Below are positions 37,742 to 47,209 of a DNA stretch of 64,000 nt, one piece after another; position 1 is the stretch's first letter; each line of letters begins with the position of its first letter. The notes below the pieces were generated by a model. It did no database searches. It was given only the letters and a program-made list of their open reading frames with translations, and was not told the DNA's origin. Source of the DNA: JASGCP01 sp965263285 (GTDB taxonomy: Bacteria > Bacteroidota > Bacteroidia > Chitinophagales > Chitinophagaceae). The position numbers and the translations under genes are program-made. Where the stretch lies: positions 1,798,001 through 1,862,000 of the forward strand of contig CBDHHD010000016.1 of NCBI GenBank assembly GCA_965263285.1. Reading direction: 5' to 3'.

Positions 37742-38455
37742 ATGTTTGCGTTTTTTTATTCTTGCCCTAAGCAATATAGAGATATCTACAAAACGCTACA
37801 CGAATTATTAGGCTACAAACCAAAGAATATCCAATTATATATAACGGCTTTATCTCATAAGAGCATAGATGCGGGTGTAAATAATGAACGATTAGAATAT
37901 TTAGGAGATGCTATTTTAAGTGCTATTATTGCCGAATATTTATTTAAAAAATATCCAAATAAAGCGGAAGGTTTTTTAACCGAAATGCGTAGTAAAATAG
38001 TTAACCGTCAACAATTAAATAACATTGCTAATAAAGTGGGTATTGCATATATTACCCAAATGAATCCAAATGAGGTGATGGCATTAAAAAAAAGCCAGAT
38101 ATTTGGCAATACGCTTGAAGCTATTGTGGGAGCGCTTTATTTAGATAGAGGATATAGTATAACAAAAAAAGTAGTGCTTAAGAAATTAGTAGTGCCTTAT
38201 GTTAATATGAGCGAATTAGAAATAATGCCTATTAATCAAAAGAATATGCTTATTAGCTGGGCAAGTAGAAATGGCAAAAATGTAGATTTTTTGTTAGACA
38301 GCGAATTAAGAGAAGAAGGTAGAAAAAAATTTGTTATGCGTGTGGTAGTTGATGATCAATCTATTGCATTAGGGTATGGATATACCAAAAAACAAGCCAG
38401 TCAAATGGCAGCGATTGAAGCTATAAAGCTGTTGCATCTTCCCGTAGAAGAATAA
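37742..38455 (+). CDS. rnc: Ribonuclease III
   Basis: A double-strand-specific endoribonuclease of 237 residues for rRNA and mRNA processing. The signature NERLEYLGDAIL places E49, E52 and D56 in the active site. GNTLEAIVGALYLDRG supplies E126, with Asn in place of the Asp found in E. coli, as is common in this phylum. A dsRNA-binding domain follows from about residue 165 (YTKKQASQMAAIEA). A TAATTTTG box at 37692-37699 could be its promoter. Confidence 0.95.
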   Translation: MFAFFYSCPKQYRDIYKTLHELLGYKPKNIQLYITALSHKSIDAGVNNERLEYLGDAILSAIIAEYLFKKYPNKAEGFLTEMRSKIVNRQQLNNIANKVGIAYITQMNPNEVMALKKSQIFGNTLEAIVGALYLDRGYSITKKVVLKKLVVPYVNMSELEIMPINQKNMLISWASRNGKNVDFLLDSELREEGRKKFVMRVVVDDQSIALGYGYTKKQASQMAAIEAIKLLHLPVEE

Positions 38456-38460
38456 AGGGG

Positions 38461-38526
38461 ATTTTAATTGATAATTGAAAATTGAAAATTGAAAATGGGA
38501 AATGGGAAATGGGGAAATGGGGAAAA
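38461..38526. repeat. Short A/G-rich tandem repeats
   Basis: TGAAAAT-type 7- to 8-base repeats are followed by three copies of GGGAAAT-type units. This is simple-sequence DNA in the 158-base gap between rnc and the TPR gene; a shorter related GAATTGAGAATTGAAAG stretch occurs near 17430. Confidence 0.65.
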
Positions 38527-38613
38527 ATAGCTTTCGATTTTCAATAGTGTTAATAAAAAAATAATTTTAAATATTAAAAATTAGTTTACTTTTAAGTTTA
38601 AAATCTATGTCAC

Positions 38614-40065
38614 ATGAGTAAACATTCTTTTAATAGAGAAAGTCATGAAGAGATTAATTTCCTTCTACAAGCATATCAATCTTTAAAAGATGGCAATCGC
38701 TCTTATTTATTTAATGAAGAAGAATTTGAAAAAATAGCCAACCATTTTGAAAGCAAAGAGCAGTTTAAAGAAGCCGTTGAAGTAATAGATATTGCGCTTA
38801 CCTTTTACCCTTCCTCTATTGAGTTTCTCTTAATAAAAGTAGATTTGCTTATGTCAGGAGAACAAACCCAAGAGGCATTATACACTTTAGATCACATTCA
38901 GCCAGATTTAAGCGATTCGCTTACTTATTATCTGTTAAAAACAGAAGTATATCTTATTATGGGCAATAAAGTTAAAGCAATAGAGAGCTATCAAACATTA
39001 ATGTCGTTGCCTGTGTTTGCACAAGAAGATGCACTGGATAAGCTATTAGAAATGGTAGAGCTCTTTGAAGATTATGAATGTATTAATGAAACATTTGAAG
39101 TGCTTAAACAAATATTAAAAATACAACCCGTTCAAGAAGAAGCATTGTGTAAACTATCATTTTGGATTGAGTATTCTAAAAAGTATGATGAAAGCATTCT
39201 GTTTCATAAAGAGTTAATTACGCAACAACCTTATAATGTATTGGCATGGTTTAATTTAGGATTATCGTATCATGCATTAAAACGATATGAGGAAGCAATA
39301 GAAGCCTATGAATATTGTATTGTTATAAAAAAAGAATTTGACTATCCTTACCAAAATATAGCTGATATTCATATAAAAAAGAAACGATATAGAGAAGCAA
39401 TAGAGATATTGCAAGCATTGATGGATATTTCGGTAGCACAAATAACTAAAACAATATATTATTCTATTGCTACTTGTTATACCTATTTAAAAGAGTACGA
39501 TCAAGCTCGTTCTTACTATCTTAAATATATAGACCTCTACCCTCAAGACTACTATGTGCATTACCGTATTGGCTATTCGTATATAGAAGAGAAAAATTGG
39601 GAAAATGCTTTGAAATATATTACACAAGCATTAACATTAAAACCACATTACGTATATGCTAATATTGCTATGTGTGAAATATTAATACAGAAAAAAAGCT
39701 ATTATGAAGCATTAACATACGCAGGAGTGGCTATTCATTATAAGCCATCATTAGTCAATGGCTGGGTGGTAGCCCTTCATTGTTTATTTGAATTGCAACA
39801 ATACGACGATGCTATTCATTTTGCTTTACATTCCATTAAAGTAACAAAATCTAAGAAACCTATTTTATTGTATTTTCTTGCTACTGCATTAATCTTAGCT
39901 AAAAAAGAAGATGAAGGAATGTATGTGTTTAAAAATGCGATAGAACAATTTCCTAGATTAATGGCAAAATTTATAAAGTCGCACCCTAATTTAATAGCAC
40001 ATACGCCTATGATTGCTTCTCTTGTTATACAACAAAACAAAAATAAAAAAAAGAAAAAGCAGTAA
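38614..40065 (+). CDS. Tetratricopeptide repeat protein
   Basis: A 483-residue all-helical protein with about ten TPR-like units, clearest at LAWFNLGLSYHALKRYEEAI, YYSIATCYTYLKEYDQARSY and VHYRIGYSYIEEKNWENALK. There is no signal peptide or membrane segment, so a cytoplasmic scaffold is likely. A Lys-rich tail (NKNKKKKKQ) ends the protein. The partner is unknown. Confidence 0.88.
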   Translation: MSKHSFNRESHEEINFLLQAYQSLKDGNRSYLFNEEEFEKIANHFESKEQFKEAVEVIDIALTFYPSSIEFLLIKVDLLMSGEQTQEALYTLDHIQPDLSDSLTYYLLKTEVYLIMGNKVKAIESYQTLMSLPVFAQEDALDKLLEMVELFEDYECINETFEVLKQILKIQPVQEEALCKLSFWIEYSKKYDESILFHKELITQQPYNVLAWFNLGLSYHALKRYEEAIEAYEYCIVIKKEFDYPYQNIADIHIKKKRYREAIEILQALMDISVAQITKTIYYSIATCYTYLKEYDQARSYYLKYIDLYPQDYYVHYRIGYSYIEEKNWENALKYITQALTLKPHYVYANIAMCEILIQKKSYYEALTYAGVAIHYKPSLVNGWVVALHCLFELQQYDDAIHFALHSIKVTKSKKPILLYFLATALILAKKEDEGMYVFKNAIEQFPRLMAKFIKSHPNLIAHTPMIASLVIQQNKNKKKKKQ

Positions 40066-40102
40066 TCCAAAACTGGTGATATTTTGTATTTTATAAAGTT
40101 AC

Positions 40103-41161
40103 ATGATGTATAAACAACCTATTTGTTTTTTTCTTTTGATAATCATATTTTTAGCCGTTGCTTCTTGTACTACAAAAAATATTGCTACAACTAGCAGTGG
40201 GAATGTCTCTGATGCCGTAATTGATAGGTTTACGAACATGGCTACGCTATTTAAAAGAAGTGTATACCCGCAATTGCCAGCTACCAATCAGCCTATTAAT
40301 TTTGATACACTCCCCTTTTTTTCGATAGGAATTGACACAGCAGGCAATACAGTGGCTACCTTTAATTTTGATGCGTGGTCACCTAACCGACTTACCGATA
40401 CAGCTTATATCATTGCAGCGCCTTATCAAACAAATTATATTATTATTTTTGATATTATCTTCAGAAATATACCAGGATCACCCCTTTATAATGATATAAA
40501 AGCAAGCCATTTGTATTATATTAATAAGGATAGTGCTTATATAATAGGTAGTATTCGATCCTATACAGACATACAAAATGCCTTAACGCAAAAAAAGATA
40601 ATAGATATGGGTGCAAGAAGGGCGATCATTAATATTCCCATTGTACCTAAAAATTCTATCATGGCACAACAAACAGCTAATCCTTATTGGTACAATGGAC
40701 AACAAGTATATGGCTTTTTTTTAAATGATATCTTTCAATCGGTTAATAATCAATTTCCAATTAAGGCTATTGACACCGCATGGCTTTGCTTTAATCAAAA
40801 TCCTTCTGCTATGTATACGAATACATTAGATACCTTAGCTAAGCTGATGTTACAAGTGGGTTATAAAACGAATACAAATAAAGAAACTAAAAATATGTTC
40901 TATAAAACGAATCCAAATGATACCCTCTATTCTTCTTTTAGAACAGCAATTGTTTATAACAATAGCTTTTTTTTCGATTATTTTAATTACAATACGATCT
41001 TTTTGAGTGGTTTTATTACATATCCTATTCTTTCTAATGGCTTTCTTTTAAATATGCCTACTATTCCTGTTCAAATAAGTACTATTGCTAATAGAGCTAC
41101 TTCAACGCTATTGAAACAACCTTTTTCTCCTCACCCTATTGTAAGAAACATTTTTTTTTAG
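40103..41161 (+). CDS. Hypothetical lipoprotein
   Basis: A 352-residue protein with signal peptide ending AVASC, so lipid-anchored. No family was recognised. It is rich in aromatic residues and Asn and seems to alternate beta strands (IDTAGNTVATFNFDAW, TAYIIAAPYQTNYIIIFDI). It lies 37 bases downstream of the TPR gene and may share its transcript. The stop falls just before mobile-element remnants. Confidence 0.7.
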   Translation: MMYKQPICFFLLIIIFLAVASCTTKNIATTSSGNVSDAVIDRFTNMATLFKRSVYPQLPATNQPINFDTLPFFSIGIDTAGNTVATFNFDAWSPNRLTDTAYIIAAPYQTNYIIIFDIIFRNIPGSPLYNDIKASHLYYINKDSAYIIGSIRSYTDIQNALTQKKIIDMGARRAIINIPIVPKNSIMAQQTANPYWYNGQQVYGFFLNDIFQSVNNQFPIKAIDTAWLCFNQNPSAMYTNTLDTLAKLMLQVGYKTNTNKETKNMFYKTNPNDTLYSSFRTAIVYNNSFFFDYFNYNTIFLSGFITYPILSNGFLLNMPTIPVQISTIANRATSTLLKQPFSPHPIVRNIFF

Positions 41162-41229
41162 GTTAAATCCTTTTTTTATAGCTAAGAGAAATACAATTGT
41201 AGCTGTTTTGTATCAAGATAAAAGAAAGA
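41162..41229. repeat. MITE-related fragments
   Basis: GCTAAGAGAAATACAATTGT matches the left arm of the element at 10746, and TTTTGTATCAAGATAAAAGA the internal hairpin. Both are truncated and lie directly before the GGTATAACG element. Confidence 0.45.
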
Positions 41230-41740
41230 GGTATAACGACTTTTTTAGTGAGCAGGTATTAAAATACACCTTTTTTTGTAATGACTCAGGTATAGATTCA
41301 TTATTTGTTTTTTATATCTTTTTCTTTCTTTTGTCTTGATACAAAAGAAAGAAACAAAGAAAAAATCAAGCCTGCAGATAAAGAGCTACAAAACTACGGC
41401 TCGCTACGCTAGCGAGAATGAATGGGAGGCGGTTAGGTATGAATCGTTATGATGAGCTTATCCATAGTGATCTTTTATGTACATACTTTATGCTCATCAT
41501 AACGATTCATATATAAAAATGTCCGCCTCCACATTCTCGCTGGTCGCTTCGCTCACCTCGTTTTGTAACGCTCTTTATCTGAGGGCAGTCCTCATCAGAT
41601 ATTTCCTATTATTTCCATGTTTATATTTATTTAATAATCCATAGCTTCCAGCACCTCAAAAAAGTCGTAGCCAAAAATAAATTGGTTTTTTTAAAAAATA
41701 TATTATCTTTGTCATCACTCACTAAAAAAATCGTTATACC
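41230..41740. mobile_element. MITE with GGTATAACG ends, 511 bp, inverted copy of 48240-48749
   Basis: The ends read GGTATAACGACTTTTTTAGT-GAG on the left and GGTATAACGATTTTTTTAGT-GAG in reverse on the right. The inside is the same palindromic core as in the GGCTACATC elements; one GGCTAC end is missing and the other survives as GTCGTAGCC. The flanking 8-mers (AAGAAAGA, AAAAATAA) do not match. Confidence 0.85.
41682..41711 (+). promoter_or_regulatory. Outward promoter at the right end of the MITE, toward lpxD
   Basis: TTG at 41682-41684, a 19-base spacer and TATCTTTG at 41704-41711 match the Bacteroidota consensus fully. The boxes lie within the last 60 bases of the element and read out toward lpxD, whose ATG is 235 bases downstream. 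Confidence 0.6.
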
Positions 41741-41821
41741 AAAAATAAATGATGAACCTATACCTGAGTAATTACAAAAAACACAAATACCCCCCCCAGC
41801 ACCTCAAAAAAAGATGTAGCC
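41741..41821. repeat. Solo MITE end, GGCTACATC type
   Basis: An 80-base stretch carrying CCTGAGTAATTACAAAAAAC and ending in a perfect reverse GGCTACATCTTTTTTTGAGG. The remainder of the element is absent. Confidence 0.7.
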
Positions 41822-41875
41822 GAGTATTTACAAAAATATTTAGCGTAAGAATTTCAAATTAAAGTACTATTTTTG

Positions 41876-41903
41876 AGCCATAAAATAATTTGATTTTATG
41901 GCT
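41876..41903 (+). other. 11-bp perfect hairpin in the lpxD leader
   Basis: AGCCATAAAAT pairs with ATTTTATGGCT around a 6-base loop, ending 42 bases before the lpxD ATG. It is followed by only a weak T-rich stretch. It could be an attenuator or a chance dyad. Confidence 0.4.
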
Positions 41904-41945
41904 ATTTCTTATTGACAAATCTATTATTAGAACAAATTTTATTAT

Positions 41946-42980
41946 ATGAAAAATTTTACCGCTACTCAAATTGCACAAATTATTAATGGAACCATCCAAG
42001 GCAATGCAGATGTACTAGTTTCATCTTTTGGTAAAATAGAAGAAGCAACAAGCAATCAAATTACTTTTTTAGCTAATCCGAAGTATGAAGATTTTTTATA
42101 TAATACCCAAGCTGCTATTGTGATTATTAATAGCGATTTGGTGTTAAAAGAAAATATCTCCTCTACATTAATTAGGGTGCCGAATGCGTATAGTGCATTT
42201 GCTACCTTATTAACATTTTATTCGGATGTACAGAAGAAAACACCAATGGGTATGCAGCAACCTGTGTACATTTCAACTACTGCAACAATAGGTCAAGATA
42301 CTTATATTGGCTGTTTCTCTTATATTGGTGATGATGTAGTGATAGGAAAGGGTGTAAAAATATATCCTGGTTGTTTTATTGGTAATAATGTAACAATAGG
42401 AGATAATGTAAGTATATACCCTAATGTGGTAATTTATCATAATTGTAAAATAGGCAATCATGTGGTGATACATGCGGGTACTATTATAGGGGCAGATGGA
42501 TTTGGCTTTGTGTCTCAAGAAGATGGCACTTATTCTAAAATACCGCAAATAGGCAATGTAATAATAGAGGATTATGTAGAAATAGGGTCTAATACAACCA
42601 TTGATAGAGCTACTATGGGGTCTACTATTATTAAAAAGGGTGTGAAGTTAGATAATCTCATTCAAATAGCACATAATGTTGAAATAGGTGCAGATACAGT
42701 TATAGCTGCACAATCAGGTATTAGTGGTAGCACAAAAGTGGGAAAGAATGTAATGATCGGAGGTCAAGTGGGTATTGTAGGACATTTACAAATTGCTGAT
42801 AATTGTAAGATAGGAGCGCAAAGCGGAGTGAGTAAGTCGATATTAGAATGTAGTACTTCTGTTTTTGGCACCCCAGCAAATCATTATAATGCTTCTTTAA
42901 GAAGCCAAGCAGTTATTAGAAATCTCCCTAATTTAGAAAAAAGAATTGTTGAATTAGAAAAGCTATCCAATTATTGCTAA
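41946..42980 (+). CDS. lpxD: UDP-3-O-acylglucosamine N-acyltransferase
   Basis: Adds the N-linked acyl chain in the third step of lipid A synthesis. It has 344 residues. The N-terminal uridine-binding domain (ATQIAQIINGTIQGN, ITFLANPKYEDFL) is followed by a long left-handed beta-helix of hexapeptide repeats (IGDNVSIYPNVVIYHN) from about residue 105. The catalytic His is expected in the IAHNVEIG repeat. It heads an operon with lpxC-fabZ. Confidence 0.95.
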   Translation: MKNFTATQIAQIINGTIQGNADVLVSSFGKIEEATSNQITFLANPKYEDFLYNTQAAIVIINSDLVLKENISSTLIRVPNAYSAFATLLTFYSDVQKKTPMGMQQPVYISTTATIGQDTYIGCFSYIGDDVVIGKGVKIYPGCFIGNNVTIGDNVSIYPNVVIYHNCKIGNHVVIHAGTIIGADGFGFVSQEDGTYSKIPQIGNVIIEDYVEIGSNTTIDRATMGSTIIKKGVKLDNLIQIAHNVEIGADTVIAAQSGISGSTKVGKNVMIGGQVGIVGHLQIADNCKIGAQSGVSKSILECSTSVFGTPANHYNASLRSQAVIRNLPNLEKRIVELEKLSNYC

Positions 42981-43022
42981 CTGAAAAATCTCATCATTAA
43001 AAAATACCTATTGTTAAAAAAT

Positions 43023-44477
43023 ATGTCAAATTTTAATATTTATAAGCAACATACTATTGCAAAAGAGGTGAATATACAAGGCAAAGGATTGCACACGGGA
43101 GTAGAAGTAAATATGAAACTATTACCCGCTTGCTCAGGTCATGGTATTCAATTTAGAAGAATAGACTTGCCCAATATGCCACTTATTAAAGCCGATTGTG
43201 ATTTGGTTGTAGATACAAGCCGGGGTACTACGCTAGCGGAAGGAAATGCGAAAGTGAGTACAGTAGAACATATATTAGCAGCTTTAACAGGAACAGGAGT
43301 AGATAATGTACTCGTTGAATTAAATGGACCCGAAATACCTATTATGGATGGTAGCTCTCAAATCTTTGTGGAATTAATAGAAGAAGCTAAAGTAATAGAA
43401 CAAGATTCAACAAAAATATGGTATTCAATAGATGAAAATATATTTTTATATAACGATGAAAAAAGAGTTGAAATGGTGGCGATGCCATCAATGAACTACC
43501 AAATTACTACTTTGATAGACTTTAATAGCCCTGTTCTTGGTACGCAGCATGCAGGATTGAAAGATATGGTCGACTTTAATAAAGAAATAGCCCCTTGTCG
43601 TACTTTTTGCTTTTTACACGAATTAGAAACATTGATTGAATACGGACTTATTAAAGGGGGGGATGTAAATAATGCGATTATAGTAGTGGATAAGCTTGTA
43701 TCAGAAGTAGAGAGAAATAAATTAGCTAAGCTATTTAAAAAAGATAATATAGCTGTGTTAAGTGAAGGATATCTCAATAATCTTGAGTTGAGGTTCCCTA
43801 ATGAGCCAGCAAGACATAAACTTTTAGATGTAATAGGTGACCTTACTTTGATAGGATATCCTATTCATGCTCGTATTATTGCTAATAGGCCAGGACACTC
43901 TACAAATATAGAATTTGCAAAAAAAATAAAGCAATATATTAAGAAAAATAAACATGCGAAGAATGTGCCTATTTATAATTCATTACTTCCCCCCGTTTAT
44001 TCCCTTGATGTGATTGAAAAAGTATTACCCCATAGATATCCTTTTTTGTTGGTGGATAAGATTATTGAATTGTCAGATACGCATATTGTAGGAGTGAAAA
44101 ATGTTAGTTTTAATGAATGGTTTTTTCAAGGGCATTTTCCAGGCAATCCTATTATGCCTGGGGTTTTACAAATAGAAGCACTTGCACAAACAGGAGGATT
44201 GCTTTGTATTAATAATATTAGAACACCCGAAGATAAAGATGCTGTATATGATACATATTTTCTTAAAATTGACAATTGTAAATTTAAAAGAAAAATAATA
44301 CCAGGTGATACTATGTTGTTAAAACTTGAATTAGCTAATCCTTCTATGTCAAATATATTGCGTAGAGGAATATGTGAAATGCATGGAACTGTATTTGTAA
44401 ATGGTAAAGTAGCTACTGAAGCAGAGCTTACAGCAAAAATTATTAAACGAGAAAATAATATAAAAGCTGATGTTTAA
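43023..44477 (+). CDS. lpxC-fabZ: Bifunctional UDP-3-O-acyl-GlcNAc deacetylase / 3-hydroxyacyl-ACP dehydratase
   Basis: A 484-residue fusion typical of Bacteroidota. The LpxC part (about 1-310) carries VSTVEHILAALTG and the zinc-binding RHKLLDVIGDL, and deacetylates the lipid A precursor. The FabZ part (about 325-480) carries HRYPFLLVDKI and FQGHFPGNPIMPGVLQIE, and dehydrates beta-hydroxyacyl-ACP. The ATG at 43023 is preferred over the TTG at 43011. lpxA usually follows this gene in related genomes but is replaced here by glyS. Confidence 0.95.
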   Translation: MSNFNIYKQHTIAKEVNIQGKGLHTGVEVNMKLLPACSGHGIQFRRIDLPNMPLIKADCDLVVDTSRGTTLAEGNAKVSTVEHILAALTGTGVDNVLVELNGPEIPIMDGSSQIFVELIEEAKVIEQDSTKIWYSIDENIFLYNDEKRVEMVAMPSMNYQITTLIDFNSPVLGTQHAGLKDMVDFNKEIAPCRTFCFLHELETLIEYGLIKGGDVNNAIIVVDKLVSEVERNKLAKLFKKDNIAVLSEGYLNNLELRFPNEPARHKLLDVIGDLTLIGYPIHARIIANRPGHSTNIEFAKKIKQYIKKNKHAKNVPIYNSLLPPVYSLDVIEKVLPHRYPFLLVDKIIELSDTHIVGVKNVSFNEWFFQGHFPGNPIMPGVLQIEALAQTGGLLCINNIRTPEDKDAVYDTYFLKIDNCKFKRKIIPGDTMLLKLELANPSMSNILRRGICEMHGTVFVNGKVATEAELTAKIIKRENNIKADV

Positions 44478-44528
44478 AAGCGGTGTGTAATCGTAGTACT
44501 ATTTTGTTAATTATTTTTGATATATTTT

Positions 44529-46028
44529 ATGGCTTTATCTGATGCTGATTTGTTTGCTGATGTTATTGCACATGCTAAAGAATATGGATTTATATTTCCC
44601 AGTAGTGATTTATATGATGGGTTAAGTGCTGTATATGACTATGGTCCATATGGAAGTGAATTAAAAAAAAATATACGAGACTACTGGTGGAAAAGCATGA
44701 CACAATCATATAAACAATATCAGCATAAAACAATTCAAATTGTAGGAATAGATGCCGCTATCTTTATGCATCCTATCACTTGGAAAGCAAGTGGTCATGT
44801 AGATCATTTTAGCGACCCTATGATTGATAATAGAGATAGTAAAAAAAGATATAGAGTAGATCATCTTATCGAAAGTAAATTAGAAGATCTTGAACAACAA
44901 AAAAAGAGTGCTACAGTTCATGTGCAAGAAATAGATAAACAAATAAATGATATCACTACTATTTTAGAAAAATGCTTAGCAACAGATGATTTTGTGGGAT
45001 TGGAAACATTAATTAAAGATTATCAAATAGTATGTCCTATAAGTAAAACAGCCAATTGGACACCTATTCGTCAATTTAATTTGATGTTTTCTACTCAATT
45101 GGGATCTGTTACAGACGAGGCAAGTACTATTTACTTACGACCTGAAACAGCACAAGGCATTTTTGTGAATTTTTTAAATGTACAAAAAACAGCAAGGATG
45201 CAAATACCTTTTGGCATTGCCCAAATAGGGAAGGCATTTCGCAATGAAATTGTTGCAAGACAATTTATATTTCGTATGCGAGAGTTTGAACAAATGGAAA
45301 TGCAGTTTTTTATCCGCCCAGGTGATCAAAAGGAATGGTTTGAATATTGGAAAGAAGAGCGATTGAATTGGTTTTATAGTATAGGCATTCCTGAAAATAA
45401 ATTAAAATTTCATCCACATGTAAAATTGGCACACTATGCAGATGCGGCTGTTGATATAGAGTATCAATTTCCTTTTGGCTTTAAAGAAGTAGAAGGAATT
45501 CATAGCCGTACAGACTTTGACTTAAGCCAACATCAACAATATAGTAAGAAAAAGATACAGTATTTTGACGCTGAGCTTAATAAGTCGTACACCCCTTTTG
45601 TAATAGAAACCAGTATTGGTTTAGATAGGTTATGTCTTTTGTTGCTTTGTAATAGCATCGTAAGAGAAACTATTACAAAAGACGACGGATCGGTTGATAG
45701 TCGTGTGGTGTTGAAATTTCCCCCCGCATTAGCGCCTATTAAATTAGCTATTTTGCCCTTAACAAAAAAAGATGGGTTGCCTGAAATAGCGCATAAAATT
45801 TTAAAAGATTGTACGCCTCATTTTCGTTGTTTCTATGAAGAAAAAGATACCATTGGAAAAAGGTACCGCCGTCAAGATGCTATTGGCACTCCTTTTTGTG
45901 TTACGGTAGATTATCAAAGCAAAGAGGATAGTACGGTTACTATTCGTTACCGCGACGATATGAGGCAAGAAAGAATTCCAATTAACGAGCTTGTAGAGAA
46001 AGTAAAAAAAGCGATATTGATTAATTAA
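44529..46028 (+). CDS. glyS: Glycyl-tRNA synthetase, alpha2 (eukaryote-like) type
   Basis: A class II synthetase of about 499 residues that charges tRNA-Gly. KEYGFIFPSSDLYDGL and YDYGPYG at the N terminus, YLRPETAQGIFVNF (motif 2 region) and FVIETSIGLDRLCL (motif 3) identify it. An anticodon-binding domain forms the last 110 residues. The ATG at 44529 fits the family; the upstream TTG at 44517 does not. It lies 51 bases after lpxC-fabZ in a co-directional cluster. Confidence 0.95.
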   Translation: MALSDADLFADVIAHAKEYGFIFPSSDLYDGLSAVYDYGPYGSELKKNIRDYWWKSMTQSYKQYQHKTIQIVGIDAAIFMHPITWKASGHVDHFSDPMIDNRDSKKRYRVDHLIESKLEDLEQQKKSATVHVQEIDKQINDITTILEKCLATDDFVGLETLIKDYQIVCPISKTANWTPIRQFNLMFSTQLGSVTDEASTIYLRPETAQGIFVNFLNVQKTARMQIPFGIAQIGKAFRNEIVARQFIFRMREFEQMEMQFFIRPGDQKEWFEYWKEERLNWFYSIGIPENKLKFHPHVKLAHYADAAVDIEYQFPFGFKEVEGIHSRTDFDLSQHQQYSKKKIQYFDAELNKSYTPFVIETSIGLDRLCLLLLCNSIVRETITKDDGSVDSRVVLKFPPALAPIKLAILPLTKKDGLPEIAHKILKDCTPHFRCFYEEKDTIGKRYRRQDAIGTPFCVTVDYQSKEDSTVTIRYRDDMRQERIPINELVEKVKKAILIN

Positions 46029-46041
46029 ATTGTACATTATT

Positions 46042-47184
46042 ATGTCTTCTCTATTTGATGTATATCCTTTACAGCCTATTGAAATAAGCCACGCAAAAGG
46101 GTCTTATCTCTGGGATAAAATGCAAACAAGATATGTAGATATGTATGGGGGACATGCTGTAATTAGCATTGGTCATAATCATCCACATTGGGTTAAAAGA
46201 ATAGAAGATCAATTGCAAAAGATATCATTCTATTCTAATTCTGTTATTATCTCTATTCACGAGGAGCTGGCATCTTTGCTGGTAACGGTTTCTAAGAAAA
46301 ACGACTATCAGCTTTTTTTAATTAATAGTGGAGCTGAGGCTAATGAAAATGCTATTAAATTAGCCTCTTTTCATACAAAAAGAAAGAAGTTGGTTTGTTT
46401 TTCAAAGGCATTTCATGGGCGTACTTCCCTAGCAGTTGCCGCTACCGATAATCCCTCTATTGTAGCGCCTATTAATGAAACGGATGATATAATTAGATTG
46501 CCGTTTAACGATATAGAGGCTTTGAAATATTGTTTTGATAAACAAGGTAAAGAAATTGCAGCAGTGATTATTGAGCCTATACAAGGGGTGGGAGGTATCC
46601 AAGTGGCCGATATATTATTTTTGCAAACCATACGAACATTGTGTACACAAGCAGGCGCTATCTTTATTAGTGATGAAGTGCAATGTGGATATGGAAGAAC
46701 AGGTATGTTTTTTGCCCTTGATCATGCGCATGTTCAAGCAGATATATACACGATGGCCAAAGGAATGGGTAATGGTTTTCCTATTGGCGGGGTACTCATT
46801 GCACCATTTATAAAACCTAGTTATGGATTATTAGGTACTACCTTTGGAGGTAATCCTTTGGCTTGTGCTGCAGCTCTTGCGGTATTAGAGATAATAGAAA
46901 AAGAGCATGTTTTATTACATACACAAAAGATGGGCAGTGATTTGATGGCAACACTATCTGGTATGTTTCCTGCCTTGCCTATTCGTGGTAAAGGACTTAT
47001 GATAGGTATAGATATGCCTTCTACATGGGGAGATATACGGAAAATATTGTTATATACTTATCATATATTTACAGGGGAAGCTAAACCAAATACAATGAGG
47101 TTGCTTCCTGCTTTGAATGTAGAGAGGGCTCATATAGACGAGTTTATACATGGAATAACGCAAGCGACTAAGGCATATTGTTAA
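46042..47184 (+). CDS. argD: Class III PLP-dependent aminotransferase, acetylornithine aminotransferase-like
   Basis: A 380-residue enzyme. INSGAEANENAIKLA binds the PLP phosphate, ISDEVQCGYGRTG contains the conserved Asp, and the PLP Lys lies in YTMAKGMGNGFPIGG. GTTFGGNPLACAAALAV completes the pattern. By similarity it transfers an amino group in arginine synthesis, but succinylornithine or other substrates are possible and no arg genes adjoin it. The ATG at 46042 is 13 bases after the glyS stop. Confidence 0.83.
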   Translation: MSSLFDVYPLQPIEISHAKGSYLWDKMQTRYVDMYGGHAVISIGHNHPHWVKRIEDQLQKISFYSNSVIISIHEELASLLVTVSKKNDYQLFLINSGAEANENAIKLASFHTKRKKLVCFSKAFHGRTSLAVAATDNPSIVAPINETDDIIRLPFNDIEALKYCFDKQGKEIAAVIIEPIQGVGGIQVADILFLQTIRTLCTQAGAIFISDEVQCGYGRTGMFFALDHAHVQADIYTMAKGMGNGFPIGGVLIAPFIKPSYGLLGTTFGGNPLACAAALAVLEIIEKEHVLLHTQKMGSDLMATLSGMFPALPIRGKGLMIGIDMPSTWGDIRKILLYTYHIFTGEAKPNTMRLLPALNVERAHIDEFIHGITQATKAYC

Positions 47185-47209
47185 CCGATTAATTTTTACT
47201 ATTTTTAAT

